Assembly: GCF_050219315.1 (NCBI RefSeq) | Contig: NZ_CP116939.1 | Coordinates: forward strand, 2,728,001-2,792,000 | Source of the DNA: Megasphaera_A sueciensis | GTDB taxonomy: Bacteria; Bacillota; Negativicutes; Veillonellales; Megasphaeraceae | Direction: 5' to 3' | Length of the DNA: 64,000 bases | Part shown: piece after piece, positions 7,526-16,030 of the stretch | Layout of the letters: each line of letters starts with the position of its first letter | How positions within the stretch are numbered: the stretch's first letter is position 1 | Translations under genes and position numbers: made by a program | Notes under the pieces: model-generated | What the model saw: only the letters and a program-made list of their open reading frames with translations | What the model was told of the DNA's origin: nothing | Databases searched by the model: none

Positions 7526-8935
7526 ATGAAATTTATTGTACCAGAAATCATCAAAATAATAAAGGACTCCGATACAGCCATTATACGAGAAATGAGATTG
7601 CTTCAGTTGTTTATCCGTATTTTCACACAGGCGTTAGTTATCGCACTAGAAACCATCGATAAAGAATTGACGGCAGAATACACGAAACAAGGGTATCAGA
7701 TTAAACGACGGGATTTCCGTACGATTCAAGGACTGTTAGGCACGATCACCTTTGAGCGGCGGCGGGTACGGAAACAGGGTCCGCGAGCCAAAGGGTTCTA
7801 TCCCTTGGATAATCAGCTGGGATTGCGGAAATACCAACGGTATACGGCATTATATATGAAACGGGTTACGGAAGTAGCCGCGACAAGCGTATATCGTACC
7901 ACGGCCGATGTCATGAACCGTCTGACATTGACTACCATCAGTCATCAGACCGTGGGGAACATCATCAAACAGGTGGGAAAGAACTATGAAAAATGGGAGC
8001 AACAAGAAATCGACAGAGCCGTGCTCCCGACAGTGGAACAGCGCCGACCTGCGATGCTCTGTATCGAAGGGGACGGGCTGATCATCAAAGGTCAGGGAGA
8101 AAAACGACGGGAAATCCACCGGGTGCAAGTGAGTGAAGGTCGGGAACAGCATGGATGGCGAAGTGTATTGGTTCATGCCCATTATTTTGCAGGGTTGAAC
8201 CACAAGGCGCTGATCCAGCAAGTGACGGCCTATCTGCAACGGGAATACGACCTGGCCAAACTGACAGTGGTCAGCAACAGCGATGGAGGCAGCGGCTATG
8301 GGAAAGAGATATTCGAAAGCATGGTCATCGGCTGTCGCCAACATGAGCATGTGCTAGACCGGTATCATGTGAACCGGAAGCTGAAAGAACGGCTGTATTT
8401 TGTGGAACCCGCTTTACAGGACGAAATACATAAGGCCTTGCGGGAGTACAAGGCAGACACGATGCGGGTGTTACTGGATACGGCCGAATCACAGGCAGCA
8501 ACGACGGAGGAAGCCGCTCACGTAGAGAAGCTTCGGAAATATATAGTAAGGAATTGGGAATCGCTGAAACCCATAACGATGAGAACACCCCAGGTACAGC
8601 CCGCAGGAATCGGAGCGTGCGAGAGCAATCACCGCCTTTATAGCTATCGAATGAAGAAACAGGGACGTCATTGGAGCAAGGCAGGAGGAACCGCCATGGT
8701 CAAGGTGATTACGGCCATACGAAACAAAGAGCTGGACAACGCCTTCACCATCTGGGAAAAGGGCTTTACAGCACCGATAAGTCGCACATTTAAAGGAACA
8801 ATGAGACGGATAATGAAGAAGATGCCGATACAGCCCCATGTGGGAATTCATCGAGGAAGCATACGCAATCAGGGGCATGTCAGCAGTGCCATAGGAAAGT
8901 TATCCAAAAGCTTTTCTACACCTGTATTTTTCTAA
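7526..8935 (+). CDS. ISLre2 family transposase
   Basis: A 469-residue transposase of the ISLre2 (UPF0236) family. Recognisable parts are the N-terminal region ending in GTITFERRRVRKQG, the conserved YPLDNQLGLRKYQRYT block, TISHQTVGN, and the acidic catalytic region with LCIEGDGLIIKG, VVSNSDGGSGYG and the late GACESNHRLYSYRMKKQGRH. The gene is complete at normal length. GC content is visibly higher than in flanking genes, as expected for a mobile gene. Its start codon sits behind a hairpin that should limit translation. It is the only gene of the element and moves it by a DDE-type mechanism. Confidence 0.93.
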   Translation: MKFIVPEIIKIIKDSDTAIIREMRLLQLFIRIFTQALVIALETIDKELTAEYTKQGYQIKRRDFRTIQGLLGTITFERRRVRKQGPRAKGFYPLDNQLGLRKYQRYTALYMKRVTEVAATSVYRTTADVMNRLTLTTISHQTVGNIIKQVGKNYEKWEQQEIDRAVLPTVEQRRPAMLCIEGDGLIIKGQGEKRREIHRVQVSEGREQHGWRSVLVHAHYFAGLNHKALIQQVTAYLQREYDLAKLTVVSNSDGGSGYGKEIFESMVIGCRQHEHVLDRYHVNRKLKERLYFVEPALQDEIHKALREYKADTMRVLLDTAESQAATTEEAAHVEKLRKYIVRNWESLKPITMRTPQVQPAGIGACESNHRLYSYRMKKQGRHWSKAGGTAMVKVITAIRNKELDNAFTIWEKGFTAPISRTFKGTMRRIMKKMPIQPHVGIHRGSIRNQGHVSSAIGKLSKSFSTPVFF

Positions 8936-9098
8936 CATAACGAAGCCCGCAAAGCCCGCTATTATCAAGGTCAAAAAATTTACCGAGAAACTATTGACAC
9001 ATACATTTTTTATTCGACAGGCCGACATTTGCGTATTATAATAAACATAATGAAGAGAACGCATCTTATGGAAAATAAATAAGGAGAGGAGACTTGTT

Positions 9099-9341
9099 AT
9101 GTTGAATAAAGAACCGGATTATAAAGCGCAGGCGTCCATACTCATGGCAACGATGGAAAAAGTAGATAGAAATGAAAAAATTAGTATTGATGAATATGAA
9201 ACATCGCATCGGTTATTAGACGCACTTAGTACAATCAAACCGGAAAAAACGGCAGAAATTCATAAACGTATTACGGCATTGGAAAAAGCCTATTTGGCTT
9301 CTAAAATCACAACAGCGCCGCCGATGCATACCGATCAATAA
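9099..9341 (+). CDS. Small helical protein, paralogue of the 6104-6403 gene
   Basis: Eighty residues, charged and probably all-helical, of unknown function. It aligns with the C-terminal two thirds of the protein at 6104-6403 (ISIDEYETSHRLLDAL, then IKPEKTAEIHKRITALEKAY) but lacks the cysteine knuckle. AAGGAGAGGAG stands before the ATG. A probable -10 TATAAT lies near 9037, downstream of the insertion sequence, so expression may have survived the insertion. The pair looks like an old tandem duplication. Confidence 0.7.
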   Translation: MLNKEPDYKAQASILMATMEKVDRNEKISIDEYETSHRLLDALSTIKPEKTAEIHKRITALEKAYLASKITTAPPMHTDQ

Positions 9342-9449
9342 TTAACCGACGTAACGGTACTAATCGCGGCTAATATTCTGTTGCAGGCGGTACTGTTAAG
9401 ATATAGTTACTAATTTATATTAATTAAAAAGTGAAGTGAGGCGAGAAAT

Positions 9450-9752
9450 ATGGGATTACAAGCGGCATTTATTTTTTTAGGGAACGGCAATGATCCGGAA
9501 AAACAAAAAGCAACAGTTCATTGTCCGCATATGGATTTGCATGTTATCGGGGTAGACAGTTATGAAGCGGCTGCAAATGTAGCAAGTAAGTTGGCTGAAC
9601 AAGGGGTTGGGGCCATTGAACTTTGCGGCGGATTTGGAATTGAAGGAACGGCACTAGTTAAGAAAGCTGTAACAGGTAAGGCTGTTATCGGCGTAGTCCG
9701 TTTCGATGGACATCCGGGACTCAAAAATAAAAGCGGGGATGAAATTTTTTGA
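9450..9752 (+). CDS. DUF6506 family protein
   Basis: A complete 100-residue protein of the uncharacterised DUF6506 family: it opens GLQAAFIFLG, has HCPHMDLHVIGV in the middle and a glycine-rich CGGFGIEGTALV segment before VIGVVRFDGHPG. No catalytic assignment is known. There is no membrane segment. GAGGCGAG lies 7 bases before the ATG. It is separated from the next gene by a hairpin, so it may be a single-gene unit. Confidence 0.75.
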   Translation: MGLQAAFIFLGNGNDPEKQKATVHCPHMDLHVIGVDSYEAAANVASKLAEQGVGAIELCGGFGIEGTALVKKAVTGKAVIGVVRFDGHPGLKNKSGDEIF

Positions 9753-9766
9753 TTTAATATGTCAAT

Positions 9767-9807
9767 GGCGTCGTATTAAGCTGAGTTGCTTAAGCGGCGC
9801 CTTTGTT
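9767..9807 (+). terminator. Probable terminator between DUF6506 and M20 genes
   Basis: GGCG...TTAAGC pairs with GCTTAA...CGCC (9767-9801) with an internal bulge, followed by TTTGTT. The U-tract is weak. Confidence 0.45.
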
Positions 9808-9842
9808 ATACAAAAATAATATCATATATAGGGGATGTAATT

Positions 9843-11009
9843 GTGGATAATGTAAAACAAAAAGCATTTGATTTTATTGACAGTCATCATGAAGAGATGA
9901 TGTCTTTGTGGAAAAAATTGGTAAGTATAGAAAGTGGGTCTTTAAATAAACGCGGGATTGATGCTGTAGCTGAAGAAATAAAGAATCAATTAGATGGGAT
10001 AGGAGCTAGTACGACCATAATTTCTATGGATAAAGCTGGTAATATGCTTACTTCTCTTTACGGAAAAGCAAAAGCGGCTCCCGTATTGATTTTAGGACAT
10101 ATGGATACGGTGTTTGCCGAGGGGACCTTGAAAAATCAACCTTTTACAGTAAAAGAGGGAAAGGCTTACGGTCCCGGAATATTGGATATGAAAGGCGGTA
10201 TTGTTATTGCACTGTATGTAATGAAGGCACTTCATTATGCAGGATATGCTGTTCGGCCTGTTAAACTTATCCTGGCGGGAGATGAGGAGGTTGGGCACCG
10301 CAATTCTGATGCGGCTAAACGCATAATAGAAGAAGCTAGCGGTGCAGTGGCTGCTTTTAATTGTGAAACGGGTTTTTTAGATAATGGGATTGTAGTACAG
10401 CGTAAAGGATCGGCTGTTTTTAAAATGGATGTGACTGGGATTGCCGTCCATGCAGGCAATGAGCCGGAAAAAGGAAGAAGTGCTATTTTAGAAATAGCGC
10501 ATAAGGTCATTGCTATTCAAAATCTCACGGATTGGGAAAAAGGAACAACCTTCAATGTAGGTGTCATCAGTGGAGGCACGGTTGTTAATGCGGTTCCGGG
10601 ACAAGCCTCTATTCAAATTGATGTTCGATATGTAGAACCCGATTATTTGGACCATATTTGCGAACAAATAGAAAATATAGCGAATAAAAAGTATGTCCCC
10701 GATACAACCACGACGCTTACTCAGTTAGCCGGATTTTCTCCCATGAAGCATACCGCAGAAAATGATGCTTTATTTGAGGTAGTCAAAAAAACATATGCTG
10801 AATTGCAACTGGCAGCACCGTATGCAAAAATAGTTGGTGGTGGATCCGATTCGGCATATGCGGTTATTGCCGGAGTTCCTGCGGTTTGTGCTATGGGAGT
10901 CAAAGGGGGGAAAAATCATAGTCCACAGGAGTTTGCTGTTGTGGATACGTTGTTTGAAAGAGCTAAAATATTGGCCGCCTGTATTATCAATCGGGATAAC
11001 TGTTTATAG
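9843..11009 (+). CDS. M20 family metallopeptidase (carboxypeptidase G2-like)
   Basis: A zinc-dependent exopeptidase of 388 residues resembling glutamate carboxypeptidase (CPG2). Metal ligands appear as GHMDTV (His86, Asp88), the shared Asp115 in GILDMKGG, the catalytic and ligand Glu pair in GDEEVGH (148-149), a later CETG and the C-terminal GGKNHSPQE histidine. The GTG at 9843 is taken as start because GGGGATG (9831-9837) precedes it by 5 bases; longer versions would run through the upstream hairpin. No signal peptide is seen, so it probably acts on imported peptides in the cytoplasm. Confidence 0.85.
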   Translation: MDNVKQKAFDFIDSHHEEMMSLWKKLVSIESGSLNKRGIDAVAEEIKNQLDGIGASTTIISMDKAGNMLTSLYGKAKAAPVLILGHMDTVFAEGTLKNQPFTVKEGKAYGPGILDMKGGIVIALYVMKALHYAGYAVRPVKLILAGDEEVGHRNSDAAKRIIEEASGAVAAFNCETGFLDNGIVVQRKGSAVFKMDVTGIAVHAGNEPEKGRSAILEIAHKVIAIQNLTDWEKGTTFNVGVISGGTVVNAVPGQASIQIDVRYVEPDYLDHICEQIENIANKKYVPDTTTTLTQLAGFSPMKHTAENDALFEVVKKTYAELQLAAPYAKIVGGGSDSAYAVIAGVPAVCAMGVKGGKNHSPQEFAVVDTLFERAKILAACIINRDNCL

Positions 11010-11046
11010 ATCCATCATGATGGATAGAAATAATATAGAGTAAAAA

Positions 11047-11065
11047 ACACGCATTGTATAAATGA
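11047..11065. terminator. Left arm of a bidirectional terminator split by an IS3 element
   Basis: ACACGCATTGTATAAATGA, preceded by six A, is the exact complement of 12588-12606. Before insertion the two arms would have formed a 19-bp stem with a three-base AAA loop, flanked by A and T runs, between the converging M20 and TVP38 genes. Confidence 0.8.
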
Positions 11066-11128
11066 AATGTAGTGACCCCATAAAGTTAGACCTAACCGTA
11101 GTAGCATTTATTGCTGCTACGGTTTTTA

Positions 11129-11929
11129 TTATGCTGCGACATGACGTAACCGATAGTTTACCGGACTTAACCAGCCAAGCTTTGATTTGATTCTACGGTT
11201 GTTATAATAGATGATGTATTTCTCAATTGCTTTTTGTAACTCTTCGAAGCTGTGATATGTACGGCCATAATATAGTTCCTGTTTTAAGAGTCCAAAGAAA
11301 TTTTCCATCACGCTATTGTCAAGGCAGGTTCCCTTTCGGGACATGCTCTGATAAATCCGTTCTTCTTTTAAGCGACTAACATATCCTCCCATTTGATAGG
11401 CCCAACCCTGGTCGGAGTGAAAGGTCCGGCGATAAGGACAGTCGCCGGTTACCTCAATGGCCCGTTCCAAGGCAGACATGATTCCCTGTGATGACGGGCG
11501 TTTCGTAAAGCTGAAGCTGATAATCTCACGATTGAATAGATCCAGGAATGGATCAAGGTACGCCTTACGTGTAATGATGGTTCCTTTTGTGTCGATCTCA
11601 TAATATTTAAATTCTGTCGTATCCGTGGTGATTTTCTGATGTGGGATACAGGTGTCGAATCGTCGGCGCAGACGGTTAGGCGCGACGCGGCCCACGGTTC
11701 CTTTGTAGGAATTATACTTACGGTTTTTGTGTATAAATGACGTAACCTGCAGCCCCAGCTTCTGAATCAGTCGTTGTACACGTTTTCGATTGATGAGAAG
11801 GCCCTCTTCATGCAGTTTCCCCCAGATACGACGATAACCAAAGTCCTTATCACTTTTACGGATGGCTATAATCTTTGCTTCTATATCTGCATCTGGAGAA
11901 GGCAGATCGAAGCGCTTCTGCCAGTACAT
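11129..11929 (-). CDS. IS3-family transposase OrfB (integrase catalytic domain)
   Basis: The catalytic half of the transposase, 266 residues from this ATG. It shows the HTH_21-like region DFGYRRIWGKL, the first Asp in TTDTTEFKYY, the second in TFHSDQGWAY and the Glu in NSVMENFFGLLKQE, i.e. a complete DDE set. The frame stays open upstream of the ATG (reading FKLKDILAVAKLPKATY), so the native product is probably an OrfAB fusion made by -1 frameshifting near 12010-12021 rather than this isolated protein. The element looks intact. Confidence 0.9.
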   Translation of the reverse strand: MYWQKRFDLPSPDADIEAKIIAIRKSDKDFGYRRIWGKLHEEGLLINRKRVQRLIQKLGLQVTSFIHKNRKYNSYKGTVGRVAPNRLRRRFDTCIPHQKITTDTTEFKYYEIDTKGTIITRKAYLDPFLDLFNREIISFSFTKRPSSQGIMSALERAIEVTGDCPYRRTFHSDQGWAYQMGGYVSRLKEERIYQSMSRKGTCLDNSVMENFFGLLKQELYYGRTYHSFEELQKAIEKYIIYYNNRRIKSKLGWLSPVNYRLRHVAA

Positions 11930-11970
11930 ATACGTTGCCTTGGGAAGCTTGGCAACGGCAAGGATATCTT

Positions 11971-12528
11971 TTAGTTTGAATGATCCTCGGAGACTGTGGA
12001 TGATCCTTGCTTGTTTTTCTGCGCCTCTTCCGCTAAACGCAGTCTCCTCACTTCTTTTAAATATGCTACCTCAATTCGTAATTTGAGATTTTCTTCCTCG
12101 AGTTGTTTAAGTCTCTCCGTCTGCGCTTCTGGTGATGCTGGGTGGATAGTTGATTTATCTGACACCTTCGATCTCCTGCCTTTCCGTTGCGGTTTGAGGC
12201 CATCTACACCAACCGCACGATAACGCTGAACCCAAGAGGTTAGCATACTTGGCGTATGTATACCTAGCGAAAGAGCTAACTCGTTGTAAGATGACTCTGT
12301 ACTTAGATATAACTCTACCGCATGTTGCTTAAATTGAAAAGAGTATGTTTTCTTCTGGCGTGACCGTTGAAGAGCTTGTGAACCGTTTTCACGATACACG
12401 GCAACCCATTCTCTGAGAACTTTGTTGCTAGGAATATGATACTTCTTTGATAATAGCATATAGCCTAATTTTCCTTGCAAATACTCGTTGACAACTTTCA
12501 TCTTAAATTCAAAACTATATTTTGCCAT
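11971..12528 (-). CDS. IS3-family transposase OrfA (DNA-binding helix-turn-helix)
   Basis: The DNA-binding half, 185 residues. It contains two helix-turn-helix repeats (YSFEFKMKVVNEYLQG... and YSFQFKQHAVELYL...) and ends in a leucine-zipper-like coiled coil, RLKQLEEENLKLRIEVAYL, which mediates multimer formation in IS3 elements. It precedes orfB in the -1 relative frame. Alone it generally acts as a repressor or accessory of the OrfAB transposase. Confidence 0.9.
   Translation of the reverse strand: MAKYSFEFKMKVVNEYLQGKLGYMLLSKKYHIPSNKVLREWVAVYRENGSQALQRSRQKKTYSFQFKQHAVELYLSTESSYNELALSLGIHTPSMLTSWVQRYRAVGVDGLKPQRKGRRSKVSDKSTIHPASPEAQTERLKQLEEENLKLRIEVAYLKEVRRLRLAEEAQKNKQGSSTVSEDHSN
12010..12021 (-). 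other. Probable -1 programmed frameshift site of the IS3 element
   Basis: On the minus strand orfA reads CAG AAA AAC AAG. Slipping back one base gives GCA GAA AAA CAA and enters the orfB frame, which is open from here to its end. The product would continue as QARIIHSLRGSFKLKDIL, a normal IS3 junction. Confidence 0.6.
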
Positions 12529-12587
12529 AAAAAGCTGACCCCCATAAGCTAGATTTCTAGGTCTAACTTATGGGGGTCAGTACAAAA

Positions 12588-12606
12588 TCATTTATACAAT
12601 GCGTGT
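12588..12606. terminator. Right arm of the IS3-split bidirectional terminator
   Basis: TCATTTATACAATGCGTGT is the exact complement of the left arm at 11047-11065 and is followed by a T run. With the IS between them, the arms are 1.5 kb apart and probably no longer terminate efficiently. Confidence 0.8.
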
Positions 12607-12633
12607 TTTTTGTAATACTAATACATATATAGA

Positions 12634-13308
12634 TTAAATTGTTATTTTATGTTTATAGACATAAAAGGCGATAGTAGCAACGATAATGCAGATAATAGTC
12701 ATCCACATGGCATTTCCACCATTGATTTTTTGAATTAAGCCATAGCCGAGCCAAACCTCCAACGCAACTGACGGAAGTTTTCCAATAATAGTAGCTAATG
12801 TATGGTCACGAAAAGATAAATGACTGAGGGCCCCCAACGTAGTAATAAGAACATTGGGAGAAAAAGGAATCAAACGAGCGATAAACATTTCTTTGAAATT
12901 GCTGTAAGAATCCATTTTTTCTAAAATCTTGTTTTTTTCAATGCATTCATGGGCCTTGTTTCGGAAGAAGAAACGAATAATGCAGAAAGCCATGATATTG
13001 CCGATAACTTCTCCGATCCAACAGAGAAGGATGCCAGGCATCAATCCGAAAATACGGCCGCTGACAGTTAATACTTCAATAGAAGGTAATCCTGTCATAT
13101 TGGTTATGACAATAATAAGAACAGTCATAATCATTGCCATATAGCCAAAAGAAGCGATATAGGAAGCAATACCGTTTATATTTCGGTCTTGAATCATCAT
13201 GAATACGGTCCGGTAAAAATCAGGAACAAAAAACTCAATAGAGAAAAAAAGTAAAATGAGAAGTGCTATGGCACCTAGTTTTATACATGTTTGATGTTTT
13301 GATTTCAT
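12634..13308 (-). CDS. TVP38/TMEM64 family membrane protein
   Basis: A DedA-superfamily (VTT domain) integral membrane protein of 224 residues with about five or six hydrophobic segments. The conserved VTT core is visible as GLPSIEVLTVSGRIFG, GEVIGNIMAF and FIARLIPFSPNVLI. Members are implicated in phospholipid scrambling or flux and proton-dependent transport; no precise substrate is known here. The start at 13308 follows AAAAGGAGAACC on the minus strand. It is clearly paralogous to 45146-45823. Its terminator has been split by the IS3 element. Confidence 0.85.
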   Translation of the reverse strand: MKSKHQTCIKLGAIALLILLFFSIEFFVPDFYRTVFMMIQDRNINGIASYIASFGYMAMIMTVLIIVITNMTGLPSIEVLTVSGRIFGLMPGILLCWIGEVIGNIMAFCIIRFFFRNKAHECIEKNKILEKMDSYSNFKEMFIARLIPFSPNVLITTLGALSHLSFRDHTLATIIGKLPSVALEVWLGYGLIQKINGGNAMWMTIICIIVATIAFYVYKHKITI

Positions 13309-13415
13309 GAGGTTCTCCTTTTCTATTCCGTACAAAATATCATAACACATATTAGAAAAAAATTCTTTAAAAATTCTAAATAAATATAGATTGTAATAAA
13401 AAAATCAGCAGTAGT

Positions 13416-14019
13416 ATTAAAAATCAGCTAGATGTTCTGGAACACGTTATTTTTGCTGACTTTTACCATACCGTCGCGATTTTGCGGGCAAAAGAATTGA
13501 CAAGGATTGTTCCTCCCGGGTTAGTTAAATTTCATTTTTCTGATAATGGATCAGCGGCCGTAGAATGTTCCTTGAAAATGGCTTTCCCATATTATTTTCA
13601 AACAAGAAAACAAAAGAAAAAAAGATTTATGTGTTTAAGCGGTGGATATCATGGAGAAACAATAGGGGTACCTTCTGTAGGCAGTATAGATTTATATGTT
13701 AAAATGTATAAACCTATACTAATGGATGCGATACATATCAATGCTCCCGATTGTTATCGATGTCCTTATGGTAAAATGAGAGAAACGTGCAACTGTGAGT
13801 GTTTTGTAAACATGGAACAGGCATTATATTTAAAAAGGCTTCGCGTATTTGTGATGCCTATGATGTACTTTTGATTTGAGAAGTGGTTGGAGAGAATCCT
13901 CATGTAGGCGAAATTCGCCATATAGGATTAATTCATGCTTTGAAATTAGTGAAAAATCGTCAAGATAAAAGTGAGTTTAGTCTGGGTAAACGGATAGGGC
14001 ATAGAATATATAAAAAATA
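13416..14019 (+). pseudogene. bioA: Remnant of bioA (adenosylmethionine-8-amino-7-oxononanoate aminotransferase)
   Basis: The first part reads like BioA: NQLDVLEHVIFADF, FHFSDNGSAAVECSLKMAF, SGGYHGETIGVPSVGSIDLY and PDCYRCPYGKMRETCNCECF. A frameshift near 13850 leads to AYDVLLI, after which roughly the PLP-lysine half is missing. The sequence resumes with ENPHVGEIRHIGLIHALKLV and SLGKRIGHRIYKK, the family's C-terminus. The N-terminal start is also lost. The catalytic lysine region is absent, so biotin synthesis through this gene is impossible. Both gene ends remain, as expected for internal deletion followed by drift. Confidence 0.9.
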
Positions 14020-14171
14020 GAATTAAATTTAGCGTTGAAACGAACACAAGAATCTATAAAAGGAATGCTTTTATTATAGATATAAATTATGGTTTCAGCT
14101 ATATAAATTTTGCTGTTTGTTATATAATATTGGCAGTAATTATCATAATATAGTAGAAATGGAGACGGAAT

Positions 14172-15419
14172 ATGCTGAAAAATTATGGTACCAGGCATCC
14201 TTTTCATGAAAATGCCGTACAGATATTGAAATATATTGGTCCCGGTATATTAATTACCGTTGGGTTTATCGATCCGGGAAATTGGGCTGCTAACATGGCC
14301 GCAGGAGCAGAATATGGGTATTCATTGTTATGGATGGTAACACTATCAACTATTATGTTGATTTTTCTCCAGCATAATGTGGCTCATTTAGGCATTGTTA
14401 CCGGATTATGTTTATCAGAAGCAACCACGGCATATTTACCAAAACCTTGTTCACGGGTAATATTATGTACAGCTGTATTAGCGGCAGCAGCCACGGCTAT
14501 GGCGGAAATCCTTGGCGGCGGCATAGCTGTTACTATTTTGACGGGGTTGCCTATTAATATTTCTGCTGTTTTGACGGCTGTTTTTTGCTTTGTTCTTTTA
14601 TGGACAAATTCTTATAAAAAATTAGAGAAAATTATCATTGGCTTTGTTTCTCTTATCGGCATATCATTTTTATTGGAATTAAGTATGGTTAATGTTGACT
14701 GGGGAAGTGCAGCAACAGGAGCTGTTGTGCCATCTCTGCCGGCAGGTTCGGTTCCTATTGTTATGAGCGTTTTGGGGGCGGTAGTTATGCCCCATAACTT
14801 ATTTCTTCACTCTGAAGTGATTCAAAGCAGACAATGGAATTTAGAAAATGCGGATGTTATAAAAAAACAATTGCAATATGAGTTTCTCGATACGATTTTT
14901 TCTATGAGTATTGGCTGGGCTATTAATAGTGCCATGATTATTGTTGCTGCGGCTGTATTCTTTTCACAAAATATTCCTGTAGAAGAAATACAACAAGCAC
15001 AAATTATGTTAGAACCTATGTTGGGAAAAGGCGCTGCGTTGATTTTTGCAATTGCACTTTTTTTTGCCGGAATAGCTTCCACGACAACGGCGGGGATGGC
15101 TGGCGGCAGTATTTATGCAGGAATTTTTGGAGAAGGATATAATATTAAGGATTATCATTCTTGGCATGGGGTTGCGCTGATATATGCTGCTGCTTTAGGC
15201 ATTATTTTTTGCATTACAGATCCGTTTCAAGGTCTTGTATATTCTCAAGTAGCGTTAAGCATCCAACTTCCCATTACGATTTTTACGCAGATTTACCTGA
15301 CATCATCGACTAAGGTTATGGGGAAATATGCCAATACAAAACTGCAAAAGGGGATTTTGGGATGTATTGCATTCTTAGTCACATTATTTAATATCATGCT
15401 TTTAGCAGAAATGTTTTAG
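14172..15419 (+). CDS. mntH: Nramp-family divalent metal (Mn2+) transporter MntH
   Basis: A proton-coupled Mn2+/Fe2+ importer of the inner membrane, 415 residues with about 11 transmembrane segments. Both metal-site motifs are canonical: DPGN at residues 34-37 in segment 1 and MPHN around 206-209 in segment 6, whose methionine is the mark of transition-metal Nramp proteins. The GGAGACGG ribosome binding site precedes the ATG. A TATAAT-like box is seen near 14125. No manganese riboswitch is recognised upstream. It stands alone between the bioA remnant and a small unknown gene. Confidence 0.92.
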   Translation: MLKNYGTRHPFHENAVQILKYIGPGILITVGFIDPGNWAANMAAGAEYGYSLLWMVTLSTIMLIFLQHNVAHLGIVTGLCLSEATTAYLPKPCSRVILCTAVLAAAATAMAEILGGGIAVTILTGLPINISAVLTAVFCFVLLWTNSYKKLEKIIIGFVSLIGISFLLELSMVNVDWGSAATGAVVPSLPAGSVPIVMSVLGAVVMPHNLFLHSEVIQSRQWNLENADVIKKQLQYEFLDTIFSMSIGWAINSAMIIVAAAVFFSQNIPVEEIQQAQIMLEPMLGKGAALIFAIALFFAGIASTTTAGMAGGSIYAGIFGEGYNIKDYHSWHGVALIYAAALGIIFCITDPFQGLVYSQVALSIQLPITIFTQIYLTSSTKVMGKYANTKLQKGILGCIAFLVTLFNIMLLAEMF

Positions 15420-15523
15420 GATAACGGCAGCTGATTGTGCAAAATAGAAAAGTTCTTGCTTGTTTCCAGGTTTTATGGTATTCTACGATATACAAGTCTT
15501 AGGAAAATAGGAGTATACAAACG

Positions 15524-15817
15524 ATGAATTTAGCAGGACAACGTTGGGGTGATTTACCGGAAGATATTCGTATGCGTTTACTTTCTGATGTAGAAATTGA
15601 AGCGGATACATGTGAGCCAGAAGGAAGACATAAAATTTTAGCTTTATTTATTTTTAAAGAACAACATGCCATTGTTGAAGGTACGATTCGGATGGTGTTA
15701 GGACTTAATCATACGGTTCTTTCTTTTAGTGTTGCTGTAGATGATGATTCGGTACTGGAAGAATTAGAAGATGTAGAAGATTTAATGGGACAGCCGCGAA
15801 GCAGCATTTATTCATGA
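15524..15817 (+). CDS. Small acidic protein of unknown function
   Basis: Ninety-seven residues, acidic, with a central beta-rich stretch (HKILALFIFKEQHAIVEGTIRMV) and an acidic tail (DDDSVLEELEDVEDLMG). No cysteines suited to metal binding apart from one, no membrane segment, no signal peptide. An AGGAG lies before the ATG with 10-base spacing, and TTGCTT/TATTCT boxes near 15458-15485 could be a promoter. I do not recognise a family. The gene is isolated between mntH and a methyltransferase. Confidence 0.65.
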   Translation: MNLAGQRWGDLPEDIRMRLLSDVEIEADTCEPEGRHKILALFIFKEQHAIVEGTIRMVLGLNHTVLSFSVAVDDDSVLEELEDVEDLMGQPRSSIYS

Positions 15818-15959
15818 TCACATGGGTAAGCTGCTTATTTTTATCCACATGATAAGCGAAAGGATATAGAGTGTTCTGCGATGTTGTCAGGACGAGTGTT
15901 TTTTTGAATTATTTACATATTTGTATTCCTTCCTTTACGAAATGTTTAAATATATTTTT

Positions 15960-15981
15960 TATACTGAACCGGTACAGTTCA
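15960..15981 (+). promoter_or_regulatory. Possible operator at the methyltransferase promoter
   Basis: CTGAACCGGTACAG (15964-15977) is a near-perfect 14-bp dyad centred on ACCGGT and directly follows a TATACT box (15960-15965). TGAAC/GTTCA arms give an alternative dyad. A repressor site is plausible but the regulator is unknown. Confidence 0.35.
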
Positions 15982-16030
15982 TTCAAACTAAAAAATATGA
16001 ACATAAATTTTTTGTGGAGGAGGAATCAAT

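Larger units (their letters stand above)
7419..9004 (+). mobile_element. ISLre2-family insertion sequence with 9-bp target duplication
   Basis: The ends carry imperfect inverted repeats: GTGTAAAATAGTTCTCGGTA at 7423 and, on the other strand at 9000, GTGTCAATAGTTTCTCGGTA. Four bases outside each repeat lies the same 9-mer ATTTTTTAT (7410-7418 and 9005-9013), the expected target duplication for this family. The element is about 1.59 kb with one complete transposase gene. It landed just upstream of the probable promoter of the small gene at 9099. Matching ends and an intact frame suggest a recent insertion. Confidence 0.88.
11068..12584 (-). mobile_element. IS3-family (IS150-like) insertion sequence
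   Basis: A 1.52-kb element with orfA and orfB on the minus strand. Both ends read TGTA(G/C)TGACCCC inward, then near-matching GTTAGACCTA. AAA flanks each end (11065-11067 and 12585-12587), a 3-bp target duplication as is usual for the IS150 group. The target was the loop of a perfect terminator hairpin. Just inside its right end, GACCCCCATAAG and CTTATGGGGGTC form a further hairpin, which may shield the element from outside transcription. Confidence 0.88.
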
